This document shows positions 31,209 through 62,899 of a stretch of 64,000 nucleotides of DNA, one piece after another; the first letter of the stretch is position 1, and each line of letters begins with the position of its first letter. The position numbers and the translations under genes are program-made. Source of the DNA: Mesostigma viride (lineage: Eukaryota; Streptophyta; Mesostigmatophyceae; Mesostigmatales; Mesostigmataceae); NCBI GenBank assembly GCA_009746045.1, contig RPFO01002079.1, forward strand, positions 1-64,000. Reading direction: 5' to 3'. The notes beneath the pieces are model-generated. The model was not told the DNA's origin and made no database searches. It worked only from the letters and a program-made list of their open reading frames with translations.

Positions 31209-33894
31209 AAGGGCACCGTCCAATTCCTCCAGAGTGAAGGGGTGGACGACGTCGAGTGAAGGGGTGGACGACTGGATATGGCTATCCAATCGCAGGTCCT
31301 GAAGTGAGGATGTTTGGTTATTAGAAATAACTTCACATGATTGGGGGTATCCGCTTGATGGCAATGGTGACAAACAGGCAAAGCTAATGTCTCCTTCGAC
31401 ACAAAAGAGTCCAACGCAATCCTACATGTCTCAGCCAATCAGAACACAGACGAACCGGTAAGGTTCTGCCTAGGCATGCCTTACACCCCTAACCCCAAAC
31501 TGACATCAGTCAGACTACACATAGATTCCAAGGTACTGTCCCGTATACCGTCCAGGGCCCAACACGATTGAAAGGACGATTGAAAGGGCACTCCACACAT
31601 AGGTCCCAAAAAGTCAAGCCAGGCCGGGAATCATTACACTTTGGCCGAACAAAGGACTCAGCCATTTCCACTGAACGCTGAACTCCAAGTTCGCGTCCAC
31701 TTGGATGTAACAGTATACACACTGTCAGAAAATACTGTCACAAGACCCTACAAGAAACCTTGGAAGGTGCTGGCAGGATAAGCTGATCCCACACATGCAT
31801 GCCACCCATCCGAACTAAATCTATCAGCAGATTCACAGAACCAAAAAACCGAGCCAGCAAAATTATTACACAAGCACACATGCCACCCTAGCAAGAGAAC
31901 CAAAACAGGTTCGGACATGTATGCATATCTGCCCCCCCACAGGTGACTCGGCAGCACTTGCCAGGTGCCACCACAGAATGCACGCCACTTGAGATTCATG
32001 GCTACGCGAGTCTCCCCTTCACGCGGGCGACACAGGCAAATGGACAAAAAAGCGGGCATTGTTTGTATAGTATGTGTAACTGGACCTCCTATGACCGGGG
32101 TGCTGGCAATCAGGGCTGCGCCTGCTACCCCATCCCGTGGGCATCCCTTGCTGGCATTTTGCCAGCACGCAAAAGGCAGGCACGCCGGCAGCAAAGGTTC
32201 CAAAAGCGTTGCTGCGTGCCGAGCGGGCGCATGCATTCCCTGGTGCCCGTAAACGGAGGCGACCGACCCCCCCGACCTCGCATCACACGATGAGGCATGC
32301 AAAAATTACAGTACAGACCGTGCCGGTGCAAGCAGCATCGCACGCACGTAAACTTTTTCCTTGGACCACACGGTGGCCTTTCTCCCCTCCCCCCCCCCCT
32401 TTCCTCCACCACTTCCTCCTCCTTCCAAGCTGCTTGTCGCCCCTTTCCTCTCCAGAAGGGAGAAGTTCCTGGAACGCCCCAAATCACGCGTTCTGTGGCT
32501 CCCAGAGGCTCTCTGGCCATTCCACAGGGACGTGTCGGGACTGTGCTGCACGTATGCCAGAGCGCGTATAATATACATGGCCAGCGTATAATATACATGG
32601 CCATAATGGCAGCGGCGCCGCGCGCCAACCGCCGTAAACAGGATGGGCGCATGGGTATGTGCGGTGGCTGCCAGGACATAAAAACAAGCCTCTCCGATCC
32701 CTTCGCAAGCCCCTCTCATCGCTTTGCATCGGCTCTCTTCCCACACAACACCCGCTCGCGAGCTACAGCGCCTGCTGTGTGTATGTTTTCCCCCAGTGAG
32801 CGTGATCCCTGGCTGTGACGGACCCCCCCGTACGGTAATTGACCCCATACTTATTAATAGGTATCCTATCTGTGACGCGGGGTCCACAGCCAACAGCATC
32901 GCGCACACGGAGCCAGCCTTCGCAGGCAGGGTGGGCCTGCTTCTTCCCATCGCCACAGACGGCACTTGCTGTGGGCCATCGAGAGAAGAGGGGGGAGGAG
33001 GGACAGCGTTTGGTCCTGTGGCCCTGGCTGGCGGGGGTTACCAACGATTTCCAAGGGGCCATTTGCAGTTATGAAATTTTCGCGCAGCATTCTGGTAGCG
33101 TGAGCGACGGATCGTCAGGATCAATGAAAGGCCCATTAAAGCCCTCCCTTAAGACAACCTGCCTTGAGACAACCTGCCTTGAGACACGCTGCCTCATGAT
33201 TAGCCGGCTGGTCACAGGCGGCCATAAAACAAGCTGCCTTAAGACAAGCTCCCCGGTCCATGTCCAGGCCACCACTGTGTCATGGGTAATGGCTATCTCA
33301 TGAACCGCCGCATGCCCCACCCCGTGGCCTCCCTCATGACTGGCACATGCACGTGTGGCATCCGACCACCCTCCGGCGGCCGTCCTCCGCAGCGACAGGC
33401 CACACTAAGGGGTGGCCGTGTTGCCATGAAAACACGATCACAATTCGCCGCCTTATGACAACGCGCCTGTTACATGGCATGATTTGCCCCATGACCTTCC
33501 CTTGCAGCCAGCCTCGCAGCCGCCTATACAAGCCGACCGCATGGGGGCCGGTTGCCTTGCGATGGCAGCAGATGCCACGTGTCACGATCTCACAAAGCGA
33601 CAGCCATCACACACCGCTGCCTCACAAAAGCAACCGGAACAGACCTCACATGGGGTGATTCATTTGCAGCGGCGACAGACCTCACAGGTCTTGGCCTGAT
33701 GACCTTTGCGACTACACCAGCCAGCGATACTGTGGGGTGGGCACCAAGCCACGGCGACACGCCTCTGGTATCTTTGCCTTGCAAAAGCATTAGCCCTCCC
33801 ATGCCTTTGCAACAGACCCTTTACATGGGGTGCTTGCCGAGCGACTCCAGCAGGCCCTCATGTGGGATGGTTGCAACGGCCAGGCGGTGGGTCC
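31209..33894. other. Intergenic DNA downstream of the rhodopsin gene
   Basis: No gene is supported. Noted inside: a direct repeat of GCGTATAATATACATGGCC (32566-32601), and a short array of CCTTGAGACA(A/C) units with an echo AAACAAGCTGCCTTAAGACA (33150-33255). Open frames on both strands are GC-driven and overlap one another. Confidence 0.5.
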
Positions 33895-54097
<20,203 letters not shown>

Positions 54098-55886
54098 TGT
54101 CGTTGTATATTCGACCCGTCTAGGACGCACGATGTGCTGGGAGCGCACGTCGCACGAGGTTTTTTAGGATGTTCATGCCGTGGATACTAGCTTGGTTAGT
54201 GCATACATCATAAATAATGCACGTCCTCTCCATCTGTGCTAGCCAAGAGCAACCATGAAGCTACATCAGTTGGACGCGGGTTGTGCCCCATCTGGATAAG
54301 CTCAAGAAACTCACTTGCGCGGCCTAGAGCGGTAAGCAATCGTGGCACGCCCATTTGCAGAAATGTACCCACCGAGACGTGTATCACAACACGATGTCAG
54401 CAGGTACAATTTTTTTTGCGAAGGTGAAACGTCTCGATTCTAATGTTTTACAGCTCACGGCGACAAATATCGGCCTCGCAAACTGAATTTGTTATAATAG
54501 TGCCATAAATTGCAGCCATGTCCAGGTTTCCCCTTTCGGAATGACTGAACGTGCAAGACACGATAATGGTGACTTGACCCGAGGCACCCCCTTGACCAAG
54601 GCATCTGACTTGACCCGAGGCTGCGCTGTGACCATGGGGATCGTGGACGATATTCTCGGTGGCGGCTACTTGAAAATACTGGATAATGTCGCCATTTTAG
54701 AATCCAAGATGATCCAAGCTATCAGCGCATTCTGAAGCTAACTCCGAGGTCAGGGTTTGGACTTTGGGACAGAAGAGATTTTGTATATCGATATATATGA
54801 TACGGCATATGATACGGTGCCAGTCAGTCATCAGTCGTCAGCTGTCCACAGTCCTGACTGACTGGGATTTAATCCACCCGTCAGTCAGTCAGGTGGATGA
54901 CTTGGATCCCGCGCCGACCATTAGCAGCAGAGAGTCTATAGCGGCCGAGGGCCGGAATATTGTATAGCCGTGTGCTTCCGTTACAACCCACTCCAGAGTC
55001 CAGAGACCGGCGTGGGAATCAACTGAACTGATCTGACCAACTCCAAAGTCCAGTCCTCGCGTCGTCCGGCCCCAATTTATTTCCACGTGATGACTAATGG
55101 ATTCGAAACCGCAGAATCCAAGTTTGCAACGTTCGAAACGCAGGGTTATCAGTAGTCAGTTGCAGTCTGTTGGAATATTGGGATCCCACGCCGGTCATCA
55201 CTCATCAGGCGGAGCTGGCGGAGCCTTTTTTGAGTTTTTTCGGAAGAATAATCGGGGGTTCCGGAAGAGCAAACTGAACTTAGCTCTGCGCGGAATCACG
55301 AGGGCACCGCCGTACCGTCCGTCGGAGTCTGACGAGCAGATTCTATGCGCGCAGAGCAAAGTGGCCTCTTTTAGCTCTTACCAGTGTAGGTAAGAATCTG
55401 CTCGGCCTTCGCGCCAAAAGAGCACAACGCCCAAAGCCAACTTCCAACTTCCAAGGCCAAAGTCCAAGACGCCCACCAAGGTAAAAGAAATCCCGGGGCA
55501 AGTGCTTGGTTTCACCCCCCCACACACGTTTCAGATTCTCAGGTTTAAGATCATGAGCCCCTGGATTTGACCTCTACTAGTAGTATAATTGTAGTAGAAT
55601 GTAGTAGAACTTAGTAGAATCGAATCACAGTAGTAAGATTCTTTAAGATCATGAGCCCTGGATTGGTCGGACCCCAATCTTAAACGTGTGTGTGTGGGGG
55701 GGGGGTGTATTCGCTAGTAACGGGGGGGTGGGCCGGCGGCGTGGCGGGGCGCGGCGCGGCGGGGTGGGTGGGGAGGTCATTGCCGAATACTAACTACAGT
55801 AGATGTTCTTCCGAAAATGGGCTCCGCCGCAAGTCCGCCGCCGACGAAAGTTTTAACGTGAAAGTTACAACGCAGTGAACGCACGT
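54098..55886. other. Region upstream of the rhodopsin gene, no gene supported
   Basis: It should hold the promoter and 5' untranslated sequence of the minus-strand rhodopsin gene. Noted: GTCAGTCA/TGACTGAC inverted segments (54826-54895), repeated CTCCAGAGTCCAGAG / CTCCAAAGTCCAG phrases (54988-55052), and a repeat of AGATCATGAGCCC(C)TGGATT (55546-55567, 55645-55666). No TATA box can be assigned with confidence. Confidence 0.45.
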
Positions 55887-56880
55887 TAAATTAAATTAAA
55901 TTAAATTATAACATGCCTCCGTGGGGAGGTCATGTAGCACATATTTCATGATGGATGGGGTGGAGGAAGCCGCGTGATCGAACTATCCTAACTCTATCTA
56001 GAAAATCCTAACTGCACTACTCATCAAAACGCCTCCTCCGCTTGGGGGGAGGTGGCTTGCCCACAGGGTCGGGCGTGTGTGCCTTGACAATCTTCTTCCA
56101 CCGCGTCTTGTCCTGCATGGCAGTCCGCCAAAGACGGGAGAGAGAGTGGATGCGGTGCTCAAACTGGGCTGGGACCACGAGGTCGTCCAGCAGCATCTGA
56201 ACGTAGTTGGTGACAGGTTTCCCTACCCTTTTGGGAATGTCCTTGGGGCCAGGCCAGGTCAGAATGTGCCGCCCTGGCTGTCCAAGCCGCTGGGGGCCGG
56301 CCAGACCAAGGGTGGTGTCGAACTGGCTCGTGCGTGCAAGGTGACCTACAAATGCTATCCTACGCTGTCTAATCTCGTCCGAAACACGAGGCATGCCATG
56401 ATACAGAGACTCTGATGACGGACGCTCGGAAAAACCTACATTAAGGACCTGCCGGAGCATCCTGTAAACTGTGCCGTCGAGCCGAGCTGCCAGTTTGGGG
56501 GGGAGGGTCCACGCCTCGGCGCCATACGTGAGCACCGTGAGGACGAGGACCTTGAAGAGCATGCGCTTGCGGTGCCCGTTCAGGCCCTTCGAGCGCCAAT
56601 AGGGTGTGAGCGAACGGAGCTTGGCCCAGGCAAGGCCGATGCGGGTGTCCACATCGTCGGCGGTGTCAGGAAGCCAGCTCCCCAACAGCTTGAAGCGGTC
56701 GCGGAACGGGACCTCCGTCCCGTCGAGCAGGCGCGGCAGCGGTGGTTTACTGGATGCTCCTATCACCATCGCCTCAGTTTTGACACTAATCTCCAGCCCC
56801 ACCGCCCGCGCCTCCAGGCCCAGGCAGTCCAGCCAGGTCTGAATGTGCTCGGGGCGCTCGATGAGGGTGGTATCTGTTAC
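55887..56880 (-). mobile_element. LINE 3' fragment (end of reverse transcriptase to tail)
   Basis: A continuous minus frame carries TTLIERPEHIQTWLDCLGLE, VGLEISVKTEAMVIGAS, FRDRFKLLGSWLPDTADDVD, KVLVLTVLTYGAEAWTL, RQVLNVGFSERPSSESLYHG and RIAFVGHLARTSQFDTTLGL, and ends in a basic tail with stop near 56017. These are the post-catalytic RT and thumb regions typical of LINE ORF2 ('LTYGAEAW', 'R...GHLAR'). The 3' untranslated part ends in an AATTT-repeat tail (55910-55887). It is 5' truncated near the palm motif, at a junction with the gypsy element. The frame is intact here, so it is younger than the 29-31 kb copy. Confidence 0.85.
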
Positions 56881-57277
56881 GTCGCGTAACAATTCGTTGT
56901 AGTTACGGACGTAAATTAGGTCCTTGGCCTCGGTTGTTCCTAGGTTACGTGCAGTTCTAGTCTGGACATGATTGTCCCCGTAACAGTACTGTGGTATATT
57001 GGGTGCCTTTGGGCGCCGCGCCGCGTACTATATTAGTGGTCCTTATCCTTTTGTAGAATGTAGTGGACCGGCGTGCATCTGTGCACCTGCCTGTGTTTCT
57101 GTGGTTTTGCAGGCGAGGGCCAGGTCGGCCCGAGCCTGTTGGACCGTTGGTGACCATTTATGCACGTTCCACTCCTTGTGTGGTCACTCGGCGTGTGTTA
57201 AGTGAATTGACACATTTAGGCTTGGGTCACGGCAGTGTAGTTGTGTTTCCTTCCTCTATTCCTGGAGTAAACGGGTT

Positions 57278-57652
57278 TTGGTAAATGGTTGTATGGCGTA
57301 TTATAGCAACACTTACGTTAATGCATTGAGATCAGCTCCGTCACGTTCGTCTTTCGCCAGAGGGTTAAGTAGAGGAGGCCTGACCAGTTTAGGTAGTATC
57401 AGGCCCATTAGAGGTAGAGGTGGAGGTAGATATCCGCGGCGTAACAATGGTTCCGGAGGAACTTCAGTAGGTAGTGAACGAGACGACTATCCCTTGCCAC
57501 ATACACCTTTTCAAGACCCCTTCCGCGTCCAGGAACAAGAAGTCGACACTTCCTTGATAGGTAATGGGCGGGTCGCCTTCAAGCTAGGAGCGTCGTGCTG
57601 CCCGTTTCGGGACACGCTTTACCTAGAAGCTAGACCTGCTCACAGCGGATAA
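57278..57652 (+). CDS. Small ORF at the 5' part of the gypsy element
   Basis: 124 residues, Arg/Gly-rich in the middle (IRPIRGRGGGRYPRRNNGSG). No family recognised. It may be leader sequence and not a protein. Confidence 0.3.
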   Translation: MVNGCMAYYSNTYVNALRSAPSRSSFARGLSRGGLTSLGSIRPIRGRGGGRYPRRNNGSGGTSVGSERDDYPLPHTPFQDPFRVQEQEVDTSLIGNGRVAFKLGASCCPFRDTLYLEARPAHSG

Positions 57653-57979
57653 ATCCTTTCGTAGTTAGCCTGTCCTTCGCCTTGTTTTCCTGCTTACGGT
57701 TGTTTCCTGCCTTAGATCGGGGAGTATTACTGTTCGGAGACGATTAGCGTCGCCGTACCTACACCTTTTTCCTTGTGCTGCTGCTTTATTAGACGGCCGC
57801 ACCCGCAGAGTTACGGGGCGCTGTGTTAGGACGAGCGCTGGGATATCCGGCCGCTGACTTAGGACGAGAGCTGGAAACTCCCGCCCTCCTTCTTCTTTCG
57901 GTGATCCAGATCGTCAAGCTAAGTCGCCTACCCCTACCTCGTCTAGCTTGACATCACAAGACACGCCAGGTGAGTTATC

Positions 57980-58372
57980 ATGAGTCAACGTCGTGTTTTT
58001 ACTGCGCCTTCCCATTCATCTAGTGATAATAGTTTAGCTAAGTATTACGTGGTTATTACCCCTCAATGGTCAGCCATTTTCCTCTCTTGGTCAGATGCTA
58101 GGAAGATAGTGCAAAACCGTACATATAATGTAATTAGGTATAAGAAATTTGTTACCTTCGAGGAAGCTCAACAATTCCTTATAGACCATAGCGTATCAGA
58201 TCTAGGCCTACACGTACGTTCTACTCCTCATGGTCGCCCTCCTGTAGAAGCTCTAGATTTTGCTACCCCTCCTTCGTCTCCCCCTAAGAGGGCTGCATCC
58301 TCTTCTAGCTTAGATACTCCTCTCACCTTGGAATTCGGTTCCCTATCCATTACTGTTGTTAAAAAGGATTGA
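57980..58372 (+). CDS. RNase H1 N-terminal / viroplasmin-like ORF of the gypsy element
   Basis: 130 residues. AKYYVVITPQWSAIFLSWSD, then ARKIVQNRTYNVIRYKKFVT and FEEAQQFL match the pattern of the small hybrid-binding domain at the N-terminus of RNase H1 (YYVV..G..PGIY..W..C..V....GA.YK.F.T..EA..FL), also found in caulimovirus viroplasmin. A Ser/Pro-rich tail follows. It lies between the leader and gag in its own frame. In RNase H1 this domain binds RNA-DNA hybrids, so a role with gag or reverse transcription is inferred. Confidence 0.6.
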   Translation: MSQRRVFTAPSHSSSDNSLAKYYVVITPQWSAIFLSWSDARKIVQNRTYNVIRYKKFVTFEEAQQFLIDHSVSDLGLHVRSTPHGRPPVEALDFATPPSSPPKRAASSSSLDTPLTLEFGSLSITVVKKD

Positions 58373-58465
58373 TTTTAATTTTGTTCCTGCTGCAGACCTT
58401 CAAGGTTTTTCCTTTTTCTTTTGTTGCTTTCTTCTTTTGATTCCTATTCCTTTACGTAATTAAAG

Positions 58466-61400
58466 ATGGATCCAGTGGGTGGAGATATGTCGCCTATACC
58501 TACCAATAATAATAATAATAATAATACTACTAATAACATTAACAATAACAATACTCGTGGTAACCGACGGGACTCCTTGGAAACGGTACACCATCTCACT
58601 CCTCAAGGTATTCTGCGTACCTCACCGCCTTCTCCTGCTGCTGGTGGTCGCCGTCGTCCCTCAATTACCCCACCTACCTATGAACAACGTATTTCCCAAG
58701 TCAGATTTAGTGAGGAACCTTCTTTCGTTGTGAACCAGGCCCCTGCCCCTTCTGCAACCTTGGCTCACCCCTCCAGCAGGTCCTCACACACTAACAATGC
58801 TCCTAGGCCTCCTTCCCACCCTGTGCCTTCAATGCCTGCTATTAACACGGGTCGTACCTCGGCCCCTGTCGGCCCTTCTGGGCGCCCTAGTGCAGTCCCC
58901 TTTTTCCCACCTGCTTCCTGGTCCTACCCTGAGACGGCCTATGAGGCTGCCCAGGTTCCTACCCGTGTGGCTGATTTAGAAGTTAATAATGATTTCAGTA
59001 CCATGCCCCTAGATGATAGGAATTATGATCATTTTGCCTATTCCTCTCTTCGTGAGCAATATACTGTCCCCTTCTCCTATGGGCACCATCCGGAAACGGT
59101 GGCTCCCTCCAGACCCCTACCCAAGACTTTTCCTATCCCTTCCTTCTATCCCGCTTATGTAGCAGTGGAAGATAGTGGCCCTATGGGAAAAACTGATTCT
59201 TCTAATCCCCCTAAGCCTCCTGCTCTTCCCCTCTTTGCCAACCTTCCTAAGCTGGATGTCAAGTCTACCCCTCAACAGTTTTTCACCTTCATTATGTTGC
59301 TCACCCAGAACACAGAGTCCTGGCAGAACCACAATAGGTGGCGCCTCTCTGATGCTGTACTAGTTCCTCATTATCTTACTACCTGCATTACTCCTGAACT
59401 TGCTAACCTCATCCAGTGTGAGTCTCTTGCCTCTCATGCCTACCCAAACTCTGTAGCAGAATTGTTCAAGCGTTTAGAGAACCATTTAGTCCCTCCCGAT
59501 GCAGATTGGCAGGATAGATTATCCTTTGGCACCTTGCAGCAGGGTACCAAGTCCTTCAAAGAATATATGAAAGAGTTTGATGCTCAGATGGTACGAATTA
59601 GGGATTTGTCGGGTGCAGAAGTACGTGCTCGCTTCCTTCAGGGCCTCAGTAGACCCTTATTGCGTGAAGTCAAGCGCCAGTTCTCTGCCTACCGTTTTAC
59701 TGACCTGCCCCTCAAGCATGTGCGTCAGCATCTTTTACGAGTAGCAGATTTCTTCTCCACACCTTCTCTTCCTACCCGTTCCCGTATTAATAATATAAGC
59801 CTTACCCCTGAGGAGGAAAACTCCTATGTAGAAGAATTAGATATCTGTGTGACTGACCTTTCAGCTCTGGATGTCTCTCATATTACCTGCTATCATTGTA
59901 AGGAAGTAGGTCACCTTAAACGTGAATGCCCCAAGTTCCTTTCGGGTGCTCCCCCTCATCCCGACGCTCGCCCTCCTCGTACCCCTCAGCGTGCTCCTAT
60001 TCGTCCCACTTCAGGACACATTCCTTCAGCTACCCCTAGTAGGCTGAATGCTGTGCAGACAGGATCCCCAGGGTTCCCCTATGATAATCAGGCTCCCGCA
60101 CCCTCTTCAATCCCTCGTGACCCTCCAGCAGTGGCTTTTCCGCCAGGGTCTTCTTCGGGGTTCGTTCCTATGGATTTGGGGGGGAGGGGAACAGTAGGCC
60201 TGTCAGCCGGGGGTAACCTGGACAGGTCCTTAGATAGTACCCCAGATATTAATTTTTGCTTGCCTGTTTTTATAACCTCTGTAGGAGCTGAATCATCCCT
60301 ACCACTACGTGTGCGTCCTCTTATGTTCTTGAATGGTGGTTTAACCGTCCCTCACACTGTTGTAGACCCCTTCTTGCATGCTGATGAACTCTTGAATGTC
60401 TCTGTGTTGGTAGATAGCGGTGCGGCTAGCTCCTTTGTGAGCGAGGCCCTAGTTAGACGTTTAGGACTAGTCCCTACCCCTCACACCAAACCCGTTACTG
60501 TTCATTATGCTGATGGTCGCACCAGTCATTCCCCGGGTACGGTGTCCCTTCCCATGGTTATACAAGGACGTACTGTCAACCTGACGGCCACTATAGGCCC
60601 TATCACTACCGCTGATGTATTACTAGGATTAGATTGGCACCAGGATAATAAGATTACTATTAATTATGATACCATGGTCATTTGGTTTCCAGATAGCTCT
60701 TACTGGGTACCTGAACGTCATTATAGATTGGAAAATTTATCCTTGGTAGATATTACTCCTCCTACACCTGTTGATCCTCCTGTAAGACCTATACCTGAAG
60801 TAATAATGTCAAATGACGAATTACGTTCTGAATTAAAGCAAAATGGATACCTATTATGTATGTTCCTTCAGTTAGAAGTACAACAGATACCTAGCACTAA
60901 CAATAGTGTGGATATAGATGTAAATACAGTGGATACAATAGGAGTAGGATTTACTGAAAATGAAATAGTAAGATACATGGCTGTGATAGATTCCTCAAAA
61001 GTATTTGAAGAAAAGACTCCTTCTTATCCTCCTCCTCGTTCTGTTTTACACCGTGTAGTTATCAAGGACGGTGCAGTTCCTACGCACTCTCCGATGTATA
61101 GAATGGGCCCTACCGAGTTAAAGGAACTAAAACAGATTTTAGTGTCATTATTAGAAGCAGGATTGATAGAGCCTAGTAACTCCCCCTACTCAGCTGGTGT
61201 CCTGTTAGTTCCTAAGCCAAATGGCAAGTTTCGCCTAGTTACTGATTATAGGAAGTTGAATGATATTACTGTGAAATCTAAATACCCTCTACCTCGTATT
61301 GACGATATATTTAATAAGGTTAAAGGTTCCACTTGTTTCACAGTACTGGATTGTGCGGATGGTTTTTGGCAGTTGCGGATAGCTCCTGAGGATTGCCATA

Positions 61401-62692
61401 AAACCGCCTTTGCTACCCCTTTTGGTCATTACCAGTTTAGAGTAGCGGCTATGGGACTCTGTAACTCGCCTGCCTCTTTTCAAATGTTAATGAATGAAGT
61501 GCTTAGACCTGTTATGGGAAATTCTCATCTTCCTCAGGTGTCCTCTGATCTAAAGGATCCCTCCTTCTCCTCTGTTTCTTTATCTGAGCATGACCGTTCT
61601 TGTGCTCAAGCTTACTTAGATGATATTCTTATTTACTCTCCTGATTTTGAAACGCACCTACGTGATTTAAAGAAAGTATTAGAAATAATGGCTGAAAATT
61701 CTTTGTGGGCGCGCCGTGCTAAAGTGCGTTCGGGTAGGAGTGTCCCATTTTTAGGGCACGTTCTGTCAGATGCCGGGGTCGCTACCGACCCGGATAAAAC
61801 TAAGTCAATTCAGGAATGGCCTACTCCTACCGACGTTAAAGGTGTACGTAGTTTCCTAGGAATTGCTTCTTACTATAGGCGTTTTATCCCGCGTTTCGCC
61901 ACTATAGCAGCCCCTATTAATCATTTATTAAAGAAGGATATCCCCTTTGTTTGGAGTAGTGAGTGTCAGTCTGCTTTTCAGTGCCTAAAATCCCTACTCC
62001 TTTCCCCTCCTGTACTCATCCTACCGGATACTACTAAACCCTTTGTTGTGGCTACAGATGCTAGTAAAGTAGCTATAGGTGGTGTCCTTCTCCAGGATCA
62101 GGGTCAGGGCTTACAGCCAATTGAATATATCTCTAGGACAATGCTCCCTGCGGAGCGTAACTATCCCGTCCACCAGCAGGAACTCTTAGCGGTGGTGTAT
62201 TGTTGCCACGCGTGGCAGCACTTCCTTAAAGGTGCTCAATTTGATGTCTGCCTGAATGAACCCTGTGAGCTAGATCCTTATAGGTTAGTTATCCAAACGG
62301 ATCATCGTCCCCTTACCCATCTTCTCTCCCAACCCAACCTTACCCCTCGGCAAGCGCGCTGGATGGAATTTTTAGCACAGTTTTCCCCTTTTAAACTTCA
62401 GTATGTCAAGGGTGTAGATAACATAGTACCAGATGCACTCTCTCGTCGTGCAGACTATTCCTTCTTCGAGGACCTTGATGTTCTCAATATTACTCTAGTT
62501 CCTACTACTATGGGTGTAACCCCTTATGGTGAACTACCTGATGATGATTCCTATGCCTACCTCTTTCATACAGCTGTTCGCATGCCTGATCTCCTTTCTC
62601 ACGTAGGACTCTCTCTCCCGTGTGAGGCCCTTCCTGTGGCCTCGGTGGGGGGGAGGGGAAAAATAAAATTTCTATACCGCTTAGCCATATAG
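58466..62692 (+). CDS. Gag, protease, RT and RNase H of the gypsy element
   Basis: The N-terminus is disordered. The retrotransposon-gag domain spans about residues 255-430 (QDRLSFGTLQQGTKSFKEYM and ARFLQGLSRPLLREVKRQF). The zinc knuckle is CYHCKEVGHLKREC (about 473-486). A retropepsin-like domain has VLVDSGAASSFVSEALV and VLLGLDW. The RT has YPLPRIDDIF, FRVAAMGLCNSPASFQ and the catalytic YLDDILIYS. RNase H has FVVATDASKVAIGGVL, the YPVHQQELLAVVY-type Glu and TDHRPLTHLL. It is a gag-pol fusion in one frame, common in some Ty3/gypsy clades. Confidence 0.92.
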   Translation: MDPVGGDMSPIPTNNNNNNNTTNNINNNNTRGNRRDSLETVHHLTPQGILRTSPPSPAAGGRRRPSITPPTYEQRISQVRFSEEPSFVVNQAPAPSATLAHPSSRSSHTNNAPRPPSHPVPSMPAINTGRTSAPVGPSGRPSAVPFFPPASWSYPETAYEAAQVPTRVADLEVNNDFSTMPLDDRNYDHFAYSSLREQYTVPFSYGHHPETVAPSRPLPKTFPIPSFYPAYVAVEDSGPMGKTDSSNPPKPPALPLFANLPKLDVKSTPQQFFTFIMLLTQNTESWQNHNRWRLSDAVLVPHYLTTCITPELANLIQCESLASHAYPNSVAELFKRLENHLVPPDADWQDRLSFGTLQQGTKSFKEYMKEFDAQMVRIRDLSGAEVRARFLQGLSRPLLREVKRQFSAYRFTDLPLKHVRQHLLRVADFFSTPSLPTRSRINNISLTPEEENSYVEELDICVTDLSALDVSHITCYHCKEVGHLKRECPKFLSGAPPHPDARPPRTPQRAPIRPTSGHIPSATPSRLNAVQTGSPGFPYDNQAPAPSSIPRDPPAVAFPPGSSSGFVPMDLGGRGTVGLSAGGNLDRSLDSTPDINFCLPVFITSVGAESSLPLRVRPLMFLNGGLTVPHTVVDPFLHADELLNVSVLVDSGAASSFVSEALVRRLGLVPTPHTKPVTVHYADGRTSHSPGTVSLPMVIQGRTVNLTATIGPITTADVLLGLDWHQDNKITINYDTMVIWFPDSSYWVPERHYRLENLSLVDITPPTPVDPPVRPIPEVIMSNDELRSELKQNGYLLCMFLQLEVQQIPSTNNSVDIDVNTVDTIGVGFTENEIVRYMAVIDSSKVFEEKTPSYPPPRSVLHRVVIKDGAVPTHSPMYRMGPTELKELKQILVSLLEAGLIEPSNSPYSAGVLLVPKPNGKFRLVTDYRKLNDITVKSKYPLPRIDDIFNKVKGSTCFTVLDCADGFWQLRIAPEDCHKTAFATPFGHYQFRVAAMGLCNSPASFQMLMNEVLRPVMGNSHLPQVSSDLKDPSFSSVSLSEHDRSCAQAYLDDILIYSPDFETHLRDLKKVLEIMAENSLWARRAKVRSGRSVPFLGHVLSDAGVATDPDKTKSIQEWPTPTDVKGVRSFLGIASYYRRFIPRFATIAAPINHLLKKDIPFVWSSECQSAFQCLKSLLLSPPVLILPDTTKPFVVATDASKVAIGGVLLQDQGQGLQPIEYISRTMLPAERNYPVHQQELLAVVYCCHAWQHFLKGAQFDVCLNEPCELDPYRLVIQTDHRPLTHLLSQPNLTPRQARWMEFLAQFSPFKLQYVKGVDNIVPDALSRRADYSFFEDLDVLNITLVPTTMGVTPYGELPDDDSYAYLFHTAVRMPDLLSHVGLSLPCEALPVASVGGRGKIKFLYRLAI

Positions 62693-62899
62693 CGACTAGG
62701 TCAGGAAAGTCTTATGAAAACGTAGTCCCCCTAGGACCTCCCCTTCTCTTCGGCAAGGCGGTAGGAGATCTCTTTAAACCTGTTCTGGATACTTCTGTAG
62801 CGATGCCTACCTCTGATCTTGAACGCCTTATTAGTAGATTTACGGCCACTGAGCCGGAAGCATTAGCTGCCATTGCTGCACATCCCCAACAATTAGGCA

